Source: Caulobacteraceae bacterium
GTDB taxonomy: Bacteria; Pseudomonadota; Alphaproteobacteria; Caulobacterales; Caulobacteraceae
Length of the DNA stretch: 64,000 nucleotides
Direction of reading: 5' to 3'
Assembly (NCBI GenBank): GCA_947476555.1
Contig: CANJRI010000004.1
Coordinates: 1 to 64,000 of the forward strand
In this document: positions 1 through 9,155 of the stretch, in pieces
Layout of the letters: each line of letters opens with the position of its first letter
How positions within the stretch are numbered: the stretch's first letter is position 1
Notes under the pieces: generated by a model
Told to the model about the DNA's origin: nothing
The model's database searches: none
Seen by the model: only the letters and a program-made list of their open reading frames with translations
Made by a program: the position numbers and the translations under genes

Positions 1-543
1 CGCGCCCACCCGGCCGTCCATCATGTCCGAGGGCGCGAGGATGTCGCAGCCGGCCCGGGCCTGCATCAGGGCCTGTTCCACCAGCCGCTCGACGGTGGCG
101 TCGTTGAGGATCCGGCCGTTCTCGATCAGCCCGTCGTGGCCGTGGTCGGTGAAGGGGTCCAGCGCCACGTCGCACATGATCCCCACCTCGGGGGCCGCGT
201 CCTTCATGGCCTTCACGGCCCGGGCCACCAGGCCATCGGGATCGGCGGCCTGGGAGCCGGCGGCGTCCTTCCGGGCGCCGTCGATGTGCGGGAAGACGGC
301 GATGGCCGGAATGCCCAGGGCTCGCGCCTGCCGCGCCGCCTCGGCGCAGCCCTTCACGGAGAGCCGCGAGAAGCCGGGCATGGAGGCCACCGGAATCTCG
401 TCCTCGCCCTCGTGCACCACCATCGACCAGATCAGGTCGGCTGGCGTCAGCACGCTCTCGCGCACCAGCCGGCGCACCCAGTCGGCCTGGCGCAGGCGGC
501 GCATGCGGAGCGCCGGAAAGGCGGCGAGGGGAGCCTTGCTCAT
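1..543 (-). CDS. hemB: delta-aminolevulinic acid dehydratase (porphobilinogen synthase), 5' part only
   Basis: Cytosolic enzyme of haem synthesis that condenses two 5-aminolevulinate molecules into porphobilinogen. The first 181 residues are present; the rest lies beyond the left edge of the window. The start is the ATG at 543, followed by a short basic N-terminus. Recognisable blocks are [14 protein letters not shown] (about 50-63), [12 protein letters not shown] (76-87), [15 protein letters not shown] (125-139) and [13 protein letters not shown] (166-178). Zinc-type enzymes carry three cysteines in the third block; here the matching positions are Ala127, Asp129 and Asp137, so this is the magnesium-type enzyme. 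It is divergent from the acyl-CoA dehydrogenase gene (83 bp apart). hemA of the same pathway lies 4 kb away. Confidence 0.93.
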   Translation of the reverse strand, partial: MSKAPLAAFPALRMRRLRQADWVRRLVRESVLTPADLIWSMVVHEGEDEIPVASMPGFSRLSVKGCAEAARQARALGIPAIAVFPHIDGARKDAAGSQAADPDGLVARAVKAMKDAAPEVGIMCDVALDPFTDHGHDGLIENGRILNDATVERLVEQALMQARAGCDILAPSDMMDGRVGA

Positions 544-626
544 GGCCGCGCCTTTGGACCTTGCGCGGCGCGAGCGCAAGCCTCCGGGCGATTGACACCG
601 CCTCGCCGGCCGCGCGAACTGGCCCC

Positions 627-1766
627 ATGGATTTCGCCCTTTCCGAGGAACAACAGGCGATCTTCGACATGGCGCGGGCCTTCGCCCTGGCCGAGATGGC
701 GCCCCACTCGGCCCGCTGGGACGACGACAAGCACTTTCCCGTCGATGTCCTGCGCGAGGCCGCCGGCCTGGGCTTCGCGGCGCTCTACGTCGATCCGGAG
801 ATGGGCGGGTCGGGCCTCACCCGGCTAGACGCGTCCCTGGTGTTCGAGGCGCTCTCCTACGGCGACGTGCCCGTGGCGGCCTTCCTGTCGATCCACAACA
901 TGTGCGCCTGGATGATCGACCGCTTCGGATCGGAGGACCTGCGGCGACGCTACCTACCCCGTCTCGCCACGATGGAGATCATCGCCTCCTACTGCCTGAC
1001 CGAGCCGGGCTCGGGCTCCGACGCGGCCGCCTTGCGGACCACGGCGCGCAAGGACGGCGAGGACTACCTGCTCTCCGGCTCGAAATCCTTCATCTCCGGC
1101 GCAGGCGTCTCGGACATCTATGTGGTCATGGCGCGCACCGGCGGGCCCGGCCCAAAGGGGGTCTCCGCCTTCGTGGTCGAGAAAGGCGCCGCCGGGCTCT
1201 CGTTCGGTCCCCAGGAGCGGAAAATGGGCTGGAACGCCCAGCCCACCGCCCAGGTGCATTTCGACGAGGTGCGCGTCCCGGCCGCCAACCGGATCGGGGA
1301 GGAGGGCGAGGGCTTCCGTTTCGCCATGGCCGGCCTCGACGGCGGCCGGGTCAACATCGCCTCCTGCTCCCTGGGCGGGGCGGGCCTCGCCTTCGACACC
1401 GCCAGGAACTATCTCGCCGAGCGCCGTCAGTTCGGCGTCCCGCTCAGCGATTTCCAGGGCCTGCAATGGCGGCTGGCCGACATGGCCACCGAACTCGACG
1501 CCGCCCGGCTCATAGTGCGCCGCGCCGCCCACGCCCTCGACACCAAGGCCCCCGACGCCACCCGCCATTGCGCCATGGCCAAGCGCTTCGCCACCGACGC
1601 CGGCTTCGAGGTGGCCAACCAGGCCCTGCAGCTGCACGGCGGCTATGGCTACCTGAAGGATTTTCCCCTGGAGCGGATCGTGCGCGATCTTCGCGTCCAC
1701 CAGATCCTGGAAGGGACCAACGAGATCATGCGGGTCATCATCGCGCGCGAGCTGCTGCGCCAATGA
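627..1766 (+). CDS. acyl-CoA dehydrogenase, isobutyryl-CoA dehydrogenase-like
   Basis: FAD flavoprotein (379 aa) oxidising an acyl-CoA to the 2-enoyl-CoA. The normal three-part fold is visible: N-terminal helical domain, the middle-domain signature [11 protein letters not shown] near residue 125, and the C-terminal domain with [12 protein letters not shown] and [12 protein letters not shown]. Glu362 in LEGTNEI is the expected catalytic base. The start ATG 627 gives the family's usual N-terminus ([10 protein letters not shown]). The next gene overlaps by 4 bp (ATGA) and is a 3-hydroxyisobutyryl-CoA hydrolase, with a hydroxyisobutyrate dehydrogenase further on. That context supports isobutyryl-CoA (valine pathway) as substrate; a general short branched-chain acyl-CoA dehydrogenase is the alternative. 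Confidence 0.92.
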   Translation: MDFALSEEQQAIFDMARAFALAEMAPHSARWDDDKHFPVDVLREAAGLGFAALYVDPEMGGSGLTRLDASLVFEALSYGDVPVAAFLSIHNMCAWMIDRFGSEDLRRRYLPRLATMEIIASYCLTEPGSGSDAAALRTTARKDGEDYLLSGSKSFISGAGVSDIYVVMARTGGPGPKGVSAFVVEKGAAGLSFGPQERKMGWNAQPTAQVHFDEVRVPAANRIGEEGEGFRFAMAGLDGGRVNIASCSLGGAGLAFDTARNYLAERRQFGVPLSDFQGLQWRLADMATELDAARLIVRRAAHALDTKAPDATRHCAMAKRFATDAGFEVANQALQLHGGYGYLKDFPLERIVRDLRVHQILEGTNEIMRVIIARELLRQ

Positions 1767-2812
1767 GCGCGGCGCAGGTCCTTACCCGCATCGAGGGCAG
1801 GGTGGGGCGCATCACCCTGGACCGTCCCGCCGCCCTGCACGCCCTGACCACGGCCATGTGCCAGGCGATGACCGATTGCCTGTTGGCCTGGTGCGAGGAT
1901 CCCACGGTGGAGCTTGTGCTGCTGGACCATTCCGGAGAGCGGGGCTTCTGCGCCGGCGGCGATATCCGCATGCTGGCCGAGAGCGGCGCGGCCGATGGGC
2001 GCCAGGCGCGCGAATTCTTCCACGCCGAATACCGCCTCAACGATCTGCTGTTCCGACACCCCAAGCCGATTTTGACCGTCATGGACGGGATCACCATGGG
2101 CGGCGGAGCTGGCCTCGCCCTGCCATCTCGCTACCGGCTCGCCACCGAGCGGACCACCTTCGCCATGCCCGAGACCGGCATCGGCCTTTTCCCCGACGTG
2201 GGCGGTGGCTGGCATCTTTCGCGGATGCCGGGACACCTCGGCCTCTGGCTGGCCCTGACCGGCGCGCGCATCCGGGCGGCGGACGCCCTGCTACTGGGCG
2301 TCGCCACGGACTATGTGGAGAGCGCCCGTCTCGCCGATCTGAAGGCGGCGGTCCTGGCCGAGCCGGGCCGCGTCGAGGCCATCCTCACCGAGTTCGAAGG
2401 CGACGCCGGCCGCCCGCCGCTGGCTGCTCACCAGGACGCCATCGCCCACCTGTTTGGTGCGGGAAGCATGGAGGAGATCGTCGACGGCCTGGAAGCCGCA
2501 GGGGACGACTGGACGGCGGCGCAGGGCGCCATCCTGGCGGCCAAGTCCCCGCAGGCCATGAAGGTCGCTTTCCGCCAGCTGGCCCGCGGCGCGCGCTGCG
2601 CCACCTTCTCCGAGAACATGCGGATGGAATACCGGATCGCCGCCCGGGTGGTGCGCACCCACGACTTCCTGGAGGGGGTCCGGGCGGTGATCGTCGACAA
2701 GGACAATCAGCCCCGATGGGACCCGCCGACACTTTCGCAGGTGAATGATTCATATCTCGACGCAATTTTCGCGCCTCTGCCTTCCGAAGAGGAGTGGTCC
2801 CCGCTAACTTGA
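1763..2812 (+). CDS. 3-hydroxyisobutyryl-CoA hydrolase (crotonase fold)
   Basis: Crotonase-superfamily protein of 349 aa that hydrolyses 3-hydroxyisobutyryl-CoA to free 3-hydroxyisobutyrate in valine degradation. The oxyanion-hole segment [10 protein letters not shown] lies near residues 55-65. The motif [15 protein letters not shown] near residue 135 has the Glu and Asp that separate hydrolases of this kind from ordinary enoyl-CoA hydratases, and the extended C-terminal helical part (ENMRMEYR) is also typical. Length matches HIBCH-type enzymes rather than the roughly 260-aa hydratases. The ATG at 1763 overlaps the upstream stop, so translation is probably coupled. No separate methacrylyl-CoA hydratase gene is seen here; that step must be served elsewhere. 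Confidence 0.9.
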   Translation: MSAAQVLTRIEGRVGRITLDRPAALHALTTAMCQAMTDCLLAWCEDPTVELVLLDHSGERGFCAGGDIRMLAESGAADGRQAREFFHAEYRLNDLLFRHPKPILTVMDGITMGGGAGLALPSRYRLATERTTFAMPETGIGLFPDVGGGWHLSRMPGHLGLWLALTGARIRAADALLLGVATDYVESARLADLKAAVLAEPGRVEAILTEFEGDAGRPPLAAHQDAIAHLFGAGSMEEIVDGLEAAGDDWTAAQGAILAAKSPQAMKVAFRQLARGARCATFSENMRMEYRIAARVVRTHDFLEGVRAVIVDKDNQPRWDPPTLSQVNDSYLDAIFAPLPSEEEWSPLT

Positions 2813-2848
2813 GGGCTCGGGGCGGGCGAACCGCCAGGAGGAAACGAC

Positions 2849-3583
2849 ATGAAAACCAGATTGCTGATGACCGCCGTGGCGGTCCTGACGCTCGGCGCCG
2901 GCGCCGTATCGGCCGCCCCGTCTCGCGAAGTGGTCGCCGCCGTGGCCGACGCCGGCCGGCCCGCGGCCGACAAGGCCCGCGACGCCGCCCGCAAGCCCGC
3001 CGAGATGCTCGAGTTCGCCGGCGTCAGGCCCGGCCAGACCGTCGGCGACATGCTGGCGGGCGGTGGCTACTTCACCCGCATCTTCGCCAAGGCCGTCGGC
3101 CCGAGCGGCAAGGTCTATGCGATCATCAACGCGCCGCGGCCGGACGCCACCGCGCCGCCGCCGATCCGGGCGGTCGCCGCCGATTACGGCAATATCGTCC
3201 TGAGCGAGAACGGGATCGCGGGCTTCAAGCCGCCGGCCCAGGTGGACGTGCTCTGGACCTCCCAGAACTACCACGACCTGCACCGCAACGCGGCGCAGAT
3301 CCCCGCCGCCACCAAGGCGATGTACGACGCGCTGAAGCCCGGCGGCACGCTCATCGTGCTCGACCACCAGGCCAAGCCGGGCAGTGCGCCGGACCCGCAG
3401 GACACCCTGCACCGGATCGACGGCGCCATCGTGCGCAAGGAGTTGGAGGCCGCCGGCTTCCGCTATGTCGGGGAGAGCAAGGCGCTCTTCAACCCGGCGG
3501 ACGACGGCACCAAGCCGGTGTTCGATCCCTCGCTTCGGGGCAACACCAACCAGTTCATCCTGAAGTTCCAGAAGCCCACCTAA
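2849..3583 (+). CDS. exported class I SAM-methyltransferase-fold protein
   Basis: A 244-aa protein with an N-terminal signal peptide (MKTRLLMTAVAVLTLGAGAV, cleavage likely after VSAA near residue 23) followed by a Rossmann methyltransferase-like domain. GQTVGDMLAGGGYFTRIFAK (about 62-81) resembles the SAM-binding loop and ALKPGGTLIVLDH (about 162-174) the post-IV strand. Export would place it in the periplasm, where SAM is not expected, so its activity is unclear. It lies 36 bp after the hydrolase gene and 13 bp before the 3-hydroxyisobutyrate dehydrogenase gene on the same strand. It has a good ribosome-binding sequence (GGAGGA) before the ATG. Substrate unknown; comparable proteins are annotated as hypothetical methyltransferases in this bacterial group. 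Confidence 0.8.
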   Translation: MKTRLLMTAVAVLTLGAGAVSAAPSREVVAAVADAGRPAADKARDAARKPAEMLEFAGVRPGQTVGDMLAGGGYFTRIFAKAVGPSGKVYAIINAPRPDATAPPPIRAVAADYGNIVLSENGIAGFKPPAQVDVLWTSQNYHDLHRNAAQIPAATKAMYDALKPGGTLIVLDHQAKPGSAPDPQDTLHRIDGAIVRKELEAAGFRYVGESKALFNPADDGTKPVFDPSLRGNTNQFILKFQKPT

Positions 3584-3596
3584 GAATCTGACATCT

Positions 3597-4487
3597 ATGA
3601 AGATCGCCTTCATCGGCCTGGGCAATATGGGCGGTGGCATGGCCGCCAACCTGGTCCGGGCCGGGGGAGCGGTGACTGCCTTCGATCTCTCCGCCGCCGC
3701 CCTCGAAAAGGCGGCGGCGGCGGGATGTCGCCCCGGCGCCTCGGCGGCCGAGGCGCTGGAGGGGGCGGCCGTCGTCATCACCATGCTGCCGGCCGGGGCC
3801 CAGGTTCGGCAGGTCTACGCCGAAGCCGTCCTCCCTCACGCGCCAGTGGGCGCCTTGTTGATCGATTGCTCCACCATCGACGTGGAAAGCGCCCGGGCCG
3901 TGGCCGGCGAGGCGACCGCCTTGGGGTTCAGGTTCGCGGACGCCCCGGTTTCGGGGGGAATCACTGGCGCGGAAGCCGGGACCCTGGCCTTCATGGTCGG
4001 CTGCCCCGAAGGCGATTTCGCCGCCGTTCAGGAAGCCGTCGCCCCGATGGCCCGCACGGTGATCCGCGCCGGCGACCACGGGGCCGGGCAGGCGGCCAAG
4101 ATATGCAACAACATGGTCCTCGGCGTGTCGATGATCGCGGTCTGCGAAGCCTTCGCCCTCGCCGAGAAGCTCGGCCTGGAGCCGGAGCGATTCTATGAGA
4201 TCGCCTCCCAATCGTCGGCGCAGTGCTGGAGCCTCACCACCTATTGTCCCTGGCCGGGGCCGGTACCCACCGCGCCCTCCAACCGGGGCTACGAGGGGGG
4301 ATTCGCCACCGCCATGATGCTCAAGGACCTCAAACTGGCCCAGGAGGCCGCGGCCAAGGCCGGCGCCGCCGCCCCGCTTGGGGCCGCCGCCGAGGGCCTC
4401 TACGCCCTGTTCGAGCGGCTGGGCGGGGGGCCTAAGGATTTCTCCGCCATCGTCGAGCTGCTTCGCGGGCGGTGGCGTGGCGATTGA
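3597..4487 (+). CDS. mmsB: 3-hydroxyisobutyrate dehydrogenase
   Basis: NAD-dependent beta-hydroxyacid dehydrogenase of 296 aa that oxidises 3-hydroxyisobutyrate to methylmalonate semialdehyde in valine breakdown. The nucleotide-binding motif IGLGNMGGGMAANL (6-19) is at the N-terminus. The substrate motif DAPVSGGITGAEAGTL (about 118-133) and the catalytic-lysine segment AAKICNNMVLG (about 163-173) follow. It is the last gene of the run beginning with the acyl-CoA dehydrogenase, which makes the pathway assignment stronger than sequence alone. Its stop codon overlaps a perfect FNR/FixK-type palindrome that probably serves hemA. A tartronate semialdehyde reductase is less likely given the neighbours. 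Confidence 0.9.
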   Translation: MKIAFIGLGNMGGGMAANLVRAGGAVTAFDLSAAALEKAAAAGCRPGASAAEALEGAAVVITMLPAGAQVRQVYAEAVLPHAPVGALLIDCSTIDVESARAVAGEATALGFRFADAPVSGGITGAEAGTLAFMVGCPEGDFAAVQEAVAPMARTVIRAGDHGAGQAAKICNNMVLGVSMIAVCEAFALAEKLGLEPERFYEIASQSSAQCWSLTTYCPWPGPVPTAPSNRGYEGGFATAMMLKDLKLAQEAAAKAGAAAPLGAAAEGLYALFERLGGGPKDFSAIVELLRGRWRGD

Positions 4488-4497
4488 TCAGGATCAA
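4484..4497. promoter_or_regulatory. FNR/FixK-type binding site upstream of hemA
   Basis: TTGATCAGGATCAA is an exact match to the TTGAT-N4-ATCAA consensus of FNR/FixK/FnrL regulators. It overlaps the mmsB stop codon and lies 157 bp before the hemA start. FixK or FnrL control of hemA at low oxygen is known in other alphaproteobacteria. The regulator itself is not in this window, and I see no strong -10 at the distance expected for class II activation, so function is inferred. Confidence 0.6.
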
Positions 4498-4653
4498 GGC
4501 GGTGGCCGTTCACGCAGGCGACATGTCTGCTCACGCAACATGACGTCGCAAGGTCGCCCGAATTTATGGACATACTCCGGGAGCGGCGCCAAAAGGGCGT
4601 GCAAATAAGGGGTTGGCTCCGGCGGACGTCGCTAGGCCAAGGGTAGGAAGTCG

Positions 4654-5883
4654 ATGGACTACAGGACCGCGTTTCAGACCGCTTTGGACAACATCCGGGC
4701 CGAAGGGCGCTATCGGGTGTTCGCCGACCTGAAGCGTCATCGCGGCCAGTTCCCGCGCGCCACCTGGACCCAGCCCGACGGGACCCAGCACGACGTCACA
4801 GTCTGGTGCTCCAACGACTATCTCGGCCAGGGGCAGAACCCGGTCGTGCTCGACGCCATGCACGCCGCCATCGAAGAGGCTGGCTCGGGCTCGGGCGGCA
4901 CCCGCAACATCTCCGGCACCACCCACTACCACGTCGAGCTGGAGGCCGAGCTGGCCGACCTGCACAACAAGGAAGCGGCGCTGCTGTTCACCTCCGGCTA
5001 CGTCTCGAACGAGGCCTCGCTGTCGACGCTCTACCGGATCCTGCCCGGCCTGATCGTCTTCTCCGACGAGCTGAACCACAATTCGATGATCTCCGGCATC
5101 CGGACCGGCCCGCGCGACCAGCGCCGCGTCTTCCGGCACAACGACCTAGCCCACCTTGAGGAACTGCTGGCCGCCGCGCCCGCGGACGCCCCCAAGCTGG
5201 TCGCCTTCGAGAGCGTCTATTCCATGGACGGCGACATCGCCGACCTGCGCGGCACCGTGGCCCTGGCCAAGAAGTACGGCGCCATGACCTACATCGATGA
5301 AGTCCACGCGGTCGGCATGTACGGCTCCCGCGGCGCCGGCGTCGCCGAGCGCGACGGGGTCATGGACCAGATCGACATCATCGAGGGCACCCTCGGCAAG
5401 GCGTTCGGCGTGATGGGCGGCTATATCGCGGCCGACGCGGTGATCATCGACGCCATCCGCTCCTATGCCGACGGCTTCATCTTCACCACCTCGCTGCCGC
5501 CGGCCCTGGCGGCCGGGGCCGCGGCCTCGATCCGCTATCTGAAGGTCCACAACGAGGTTCGCGAGGCCCACCAGGCGCGCGCCGCGGCGCTCAAGGCGCG
5601 CTTCATCAAGGCCGGCCTGCCGGTCATGCCCTCGGAGAGCCACATCGTGCCGGTGATGGTCGGCGACGCCGTCCACTGCAAGATGATCTCGGACGTCCTG
5701 CTGGCCGACCACGGGATCTACGTCCAGCCGATCAACTATCCCACCGTGCCGCGTGGCACCGAACGGCTGCGCTTCACGCCCTCGCCGGCCCATACGGACG
5801 AGATGATGGAAGTGCTGGTCAAGGCCCTGGAGGCCCTCTGGGTCCGCTGCAACGTCAAGCGGATCGGCGGCTACGCGGCCTAG
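4654..5883 (+). CDS. hemA: 5-aminolevulinate synthase
   Basis: PLP-dependent enzyme (409 aa) condensing glycine and succinyl-CoA to 5-aminolevulinate, the first step of the C4 haem pathway used by alphaproteobacteria. The family start [20 protein letters not shown] is intact. The glycine-rich and substrate segments WCSNDYLGQ (51-59) and [17 protein letters not shown] (77-93) are present, [10 protein letters not shown] (215-224) carries the cofactor aspartate, and Lys249 in [12 protein letters not shown] is the Schiff-base lysine. A 166-bp leader with a FixK-like palindrome precedes it, suggesting oxygen-responsive expression. Its stop codon overlaps the end of a small convergent gene. Confidence 0.96.
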   Translation: MDYRTAFQTALDNIRAEGRYRVFADLKRHRGQFPRATWTQPDGTQHDVTVWCSNDYLGQGQNPVVLDAMHAAIEEAGSGSGGTRNISGTTHYHVELEAELADLHNKEAALLFTSGYVSNEASLSTLYRILPGLIVFSDELNHNSMISGIRTGPRDQRRVFRHNDLAHLEELLAAAPADAPKLVAFESVYSMDGDIADLRGTVALAKKYGAMTYIDEVHAVGMYGSRGAGVAERDGVMDQIDIIEGTLGKAFGVMGGYIAADAVIIDAIRSYADGFIFTTSLPPALAAGAAASIRYLKVHNEVREAHQARAAALKARFIKAGLPVMPSESHIVPVMVGDAVHCKMISDVLLADHGIYVQPINYPTVPRGTERLRFTPSPAHTDEMMEVLVKALEALWVRCNVKRIGGYAA

Positions 5884-6110
5884 AAGACGTCGGTCAGGCG
5901 GCAGACCGCGTTCCATCCGGTCTGGAAGGTGTCGAGGCGGATCACCGCCACCTCATGCACCACCCCGTGCCCGTCGACCGTGAAGCGATCGCCGAGTTTC
6001 GGCGCGACCCGGTCCAGCGACGAGATCGCGACCTCGTGGTGGCCGTCGAGGCCGCCCACCTCGTACCCGCCTTCTCCGAGTTCAAGAAAGAGGTCGCGCG
6101 CGCTGGTCAT
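5880..6110 (-). CDS. small conserved hypothetical protein coupled to the MucR-family gene
   Basis: 76-aa protein of unknown function, with no signal peptide, membrane segment or recognised domain. It is rich in charged residues and short beta-like stretches ([12 protein letters not shown]). The ATG (6110-6108) shares its A with the TGA of the upstream mucR gene (TGATG), a typical translational-coupling arrangement that supports it as a real gene. An AGGAGCTGATG sequence serves as ribosome-binding site. Its stop overlaps the hemA stop region on the opposite strand by 4 bp. Confidence 0.6.
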   Translation of the reverse strand: MTSARDLFLELGEGGYEVGGLDGHHEVAISSLDRVAPKLGDRFTVDGHGVVHEVAVIRLDTFQTGWNAVCRLTDVF

Positions 6111-6538
6111 CAGCTCCTCCGCCGTACTCCGCGTCCAAGCCCGATCTTCTTGGCGAAATCCGAGCGCCGCGCCGCATAGGCCGGCGCCACCATGGGATAA
6201 TCGGCGGGCAGGCCCCAGCGGCGACGGTACGCGTCCGGGGTCATGTCGTAACGCGAGCGAAGATACCGCTTGAGCATCTTCAGCTTCTTCCCGTCCTCTA
6301 GGCAGACGATGTAGTCGTGCTGCACCGACTTGGTGATCGGCACGGCGGGCTTGGGGCGCAGTTCCTGCACCGGAGCGGCGGTTGGATGGGCGATCTGCTC
6401 AAGGGCCTGGTGCACGGTGCGGATCAGGCTGGGGACCTCCCCCAGGGCCACCATGTTGCGGCTCAGATAGGCAGCGACGATGTCCGCGCCCAGGCGCATC
6501 ACATCGGCGGGCGGACCGTCGGTATCGGAATCCCTCAT
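6110..6538 (-). CDS. MucR/Ros family transcriptional regulator
   Basis: 142-aa DNA-binding regulator. The start at 6538 begins the acidic N-terminus (MRDSDTDGP) followed by the oligomerisation helix DIVAAYLSRNMVALGEVPSLI, as in MucR proteins. The C-terminal domain DYIVCLEDGKKLKMLKRYL plus YRRRWGLPADYPMVAPAYA is the family hallmark. The zinc-finger ligands look degenerate: one Cys in a C-x2-D arrangement, and KRYLRSRYD where many members have KRHL and a second His. In Caulobacter and Brucella, MucR proteins bind AT-rich promoters and repress or silence many genes, including cell-cycle genes. A coupled 76-aa gene follows. Confidence 0.88.
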   Translation of the reverse strand: MRDSDTDGPPADVMRLGADIVAAYLSRNMVALGEVPSLIRTVHQALEQIAHPTAAPVQELRPKPAVPITKSVQHDYIVCLEDGKKLKMLKRYLRSRYDMTPDAYRRRWGLPADYPMVAPAYAARRSDFAKKIGLGRGVRRRS

Positions 6539-6724
6539 CAGGCCCCCTGATCTTGGTAACGACACGGTGCACGAAGCACGGGCGGTGGCTGCCCACGCCC
6601 GGCCTGTGCCGGTGAACGCGCAATGTGCAGGTTCGGTTCCCGACACACGGCGGTGGTTGGAAGGCGGCGGCCAACGGGGTAAAGAGCCGGCTCCGCCGCC
6701 GGATGACTCGAAAGGCTAAAGCCG

Positions 6725-8017
6725 TTGAACGTTCACGCCCGCTCCCAGACCGATACCGCCGACTTCTTCGGGAAGGGCGTCGGGCAGACCGATCCGGACG
6801 TGGCGGCCGTGCTCGGCGGCGAGCTGAAGCGCCAGCAGGACCAGATCGAACTGATCGCCTCCGAGAACATCGTCTCCAAGGCGGTTCTGGAGGCCCAGGG
6901 CTCGGTCCTCACCAACAAATACGCCGAGGGCTATCCGGGCAAGCGCTACTACGGCGGCTGCGACCAGGTGGACATCGTCGAGCGTCTGGCCATCGAGCGG
7001 GCCAAGGCCCTGTTCGGCTGCGAATTCGCCAACGTCCAGCCGCACTCGGGCAGCCAGGCCAACCAGGCGGTGTTCATGGCCACCATGTCGCCGGGCGACA
7101 CCTTCATGGGCATGAACCTGGCGGCCGGTGGCCACCTGACCCACGGGATGGCGATCAACCAGTCTGGCAAGTGGTTCAACCCGGTGGCCTACGCCGTGCG
7201 CCCCCAGGATCACCTGATCGACTACGACCAGGCCGAGGAAGTCGCGCGCGAGCACAAGCCGAAGGTGATCATCGCCGGCGGCTCGGCCTATTCCCGCCAG
7301 ATCGACTTCGGCCGCTTCCGGAAGATCGCGGACGAGGTCGGCGCGCTGCTGATGGTCGATATCGCCCACTACGCCGGCTTGGTGGCTGGCGGCGTCTACG
7401 ACAATCCGTTCCCGCACGCCGACATCGTGACCACCACCACGCATAAGACCCTCCGGGGGCCCCGCGGGGGCATGATCCTCACCAACGACGCCAAGCTTGC
7501 GAAGAAGATCAACAGCGCCGTCTTCCCGGGTCTGCAGGGCGGGCCGCTGATGCATGTGATCGCCGCCAAAGCCGTGGCCTTCGGCGAGGCCCTGCAGCCG
7601 GACTTCAAGCTCTACGCCCGCCAGGTGGTGGACAACGCCCGCGCCTTCGCCGACGCCCTGCAGGCGGCCGGCTTCAAGATCGTCTCCAATGGCACCGACA
7701 GCCACCTGATGCTCGTCGACCTCACGCCCAAGGGCGTCACCGGCGCCGACGCCGAGGTGGCGCTGGAGCGGGCCAACATCACCACCAACAAGAACGGGAT
7801 CCCGTTCGACCCGCTGCCCCCGGTGCAGACCTCCGGCCTCAGGGTCGGCACGCCCGCCGGCACCACCCGCGGCTTCGGCCCGGGCGAGTTCCGGCAGATC
7901 GCCAAATGGATGGGAGAGGTCATGGACGCCCTGGCCCGCGGCGACTCCGCCGAGGTCGAGGCCCGGGTCCGCGACGAGGTGCTGCAACTCACCCGGCGCT
8001 TCCCCATCTACTCCTAA
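6725..8017 (+). CDS. glyA: serine hydroxymethyltransferase
   Basis: PLP enzyme of 430 aa interconverting serine and glycine with transfer of a one-carbon unit to tetrahydrofolate. Motifs include [18 protein letters not shown] (about 39-56), [17 protein letters not shown] (61-77) and [14 protein letters not shown] with Lys241 binding PLP. The start is a TTG at 6725 preceded by AAAGG nine bases upstream; no in-frame ATG lies near. Length is normal for bacterial GlyA. It is followed 32 bp later by nrdR, a common alphaproteobacterial order, and may be co-transcribed with nrdR and the rib genes. Confidence 0.96.
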   Translation: MNVHARSQTDTADFFGKGVGQTDPDVAAVLGGELKRQQDQIELIASENIVSKAVLEAQGSVLTNKYAEGYPGKRYYGGCDQVDIVERLAIERAKALFGCEFANVQPHSGSQANQAVFMATMSPGDTFMGMNLAAGGHLTHGMAINQSGKWFNPVAYAVRPQDHLIDYDQAEEVAREHKPKVIIAGGSAYSRQIDFGRFRKIADEVGALLMVDIAHYAGLVAGGVYDNPFPHADIVTTTTHKTLRGPRGGMILTNDAKLAKKINSAVFPGLQGGPLMHVIAAKAVAFGEALQPDFKLYARQVVDNARAFADALQAAGFKIVSNGTDSHLMLVDLTPKGVTGADAEVALERANITTNKNGIPFDPLPPVQTSGLRVGTPAGTTRGFGPGEFRQIAKWMGEVMDALARGDSAEVEARVRDEVLQLTRRFPIYS

Positions 8018-8049
8018 TAGGCCTAGATGACCCAGAAAGGGTCTAGATC

Positions 8050-8514
8050 ATGCGCTGCCCGTTCTGCGGACACGACGAAACCCAGGTGAAGGACTCGCGC
8101 CCGTCGGAAGACGGGGCGGCGATCCGCCGTCGGCGCCTCTGCCCCGACTGCAATGGCCGCTTCACCACCTTCGAGCGGGTTCAGCTGCGCGAGCTGACCA
8201 TCCTCAAGCGCTCCGGCCGCCGCACGCCCTTCGACCGCGACAAGCTGGCCCGTTCGCTCTCCATCGCCCTGCGCAAGCGGCCGGTGGAGCCGGAGCGGAT
8301 GGAGCGGATGATCTCCGCCATCGTCCGCCAGCTGGAGAGCATGGGCGAGACCGAGTTGCCCTCGTCCACCATCGGCGAGCTGGTGATGAAGCAGCTCAAG
8401 GAGCTCGATGACGTGGCCTATGTCCGCTACGCCTCGGTCTACCGCGACTTCCGCGAAACCCAGGACTTCGCCCGCTTCTTGGGCGAGGAGGGCCTGAGCG
8501 AGGACGGGCGCTGA
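8050..8514 (+). CDS. nrdR: transcriptional repressor NrdR
   Basis: 154-aa repressor of ribonucleotide reductase genes that senses ATP/dATP. The N-terminal zinc ribbon has CPFCG (3-7) and [14 protein letters not shown] (31-45 region). The ATP-cone domain follows with [19 protein letters not shown] and ends in [11 protein letters not shown]. The C-terminus is complete. The TGA (8512-8514) sits inside CTGA, where the only plausible start (CTG 8511) of the following RibD reductase gene overlaps. Usual family length. Confidence 0.95.
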   Translation: MRCPFCGHDETQVKDSRPSEDGAAIRRRRLCPDCNGRFTTFERVQLRELTILKRSGRRTPFDRDKLARSLSIALRKRPVEPERMERMISAIVRQLESMGETELPSSTIGELVMKQLKELDDVAYVRYASVYRDFRETQDFARFLGEEGLSEDGR

Positions 8515-9155
8515 GCGTCACCCTCAAGCTCGCCACCTCCCTGGATGGCCGGATCGCCACCGGGGCTGGGGAAAGCCGCTGGATCACCGGAGACGCCGCC
8601 CGCGCGCAGGTCCACCGCCTGCGCGCCGACCACGACGCGGTGCTGATCGGCATCGAGACCGCCCTGGCCGACGATCCCGAGCTCACCGTTCGTCTCCCAG
8701 GCTACAAGGGCCGGCATCCGGCCCGGGTTGTGCTGGATTCCAGCCAACGTCTGCCCCCCGACTGCCGCCTGGCGCGCACGGCCCGCGAGGTCCCTACCTA
8801 TGTGGTCGCCACCACCCCGCCCATCGACGCCCTGGTGGACCTGGGAGTCCGGGTGATCACCGTCCCAGCCGTCGGGGTCGAGCGTCCGGAGTTGAAGACC
8901 GTTGTCCAAGCCCTTGCCCGGGAAGGCCTATCCCGCCTTCTCGTCGAAGGCGGCGGGCAGGTGGCGGCCAGCTTCCTGCGCTGTGGCCTGGTGGACGCCA
9001 TCGAGTGGTTCCGCGCCCCCACGGTGATCGGCGGGGAGGGGCGGCCCGCCATCGGCGCCCTGGCCGTGGCCGCCTTGGGCGAAGCGCCGAAATTCCGGCG
9101 CACCGATGTCCGGGTCCTGGGCGAGGACCTGTGGGAGCGCTACGAGAAGGCCTGA
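8511..9155 (+). CDS. ribD: RibD reductase domain only (5-amino-6-(5-phosphoribosylamino)uracil reductase); start unresolved
   Basis: About 214 aa homologous to the C-terminal half of RibD, which reduces the ribosylamino-uracil in riboflavin synthesis. Clear blocks are [15 protein letters not shown] near the N-terminus, [38 protein letters not shown] and [11 protein letters not shown]. The N-terminal deaminase domain of normal RibD (about 145 aa) is absent, because nrdR coding sequence lies directly upstream. In this frame there is a stop at 8409-8411 and then no ATG, GTG or TTG until GTG 8640, which would remove conserved residues. A CTG at 8511, overlapping the nrdR stop, is the only start that keeps the domain. 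It may be a coupled, rare-start reductase or a remnant of a deleted full-length gene. ribE starts on its stop codon. Confidence 0.7.
   Translation: MSVTLKLATSLDGRIATGAGESRWITGDAARAQVHRLRADHDAVLIGIETALADDPELTVRLPGYKGRHPARVVLDSSQRLPPDCRLARTAREVPTYVVATTPPIDALVDLGVRVITVPAVGVERPELKTVVQALAREGLSRLLVEGGGQVAASFLRCGLVDAIEWFRAPTVIGGEGRPAIGALAVAALGEAPKFRRTDVRVLGEDLWERYEKA

Noticed and set aside
8018-8049. Short inverted repeat between glyA and nrdR as a terminator
   Set aside because: The stem is only about 5 bp and there is no U run.
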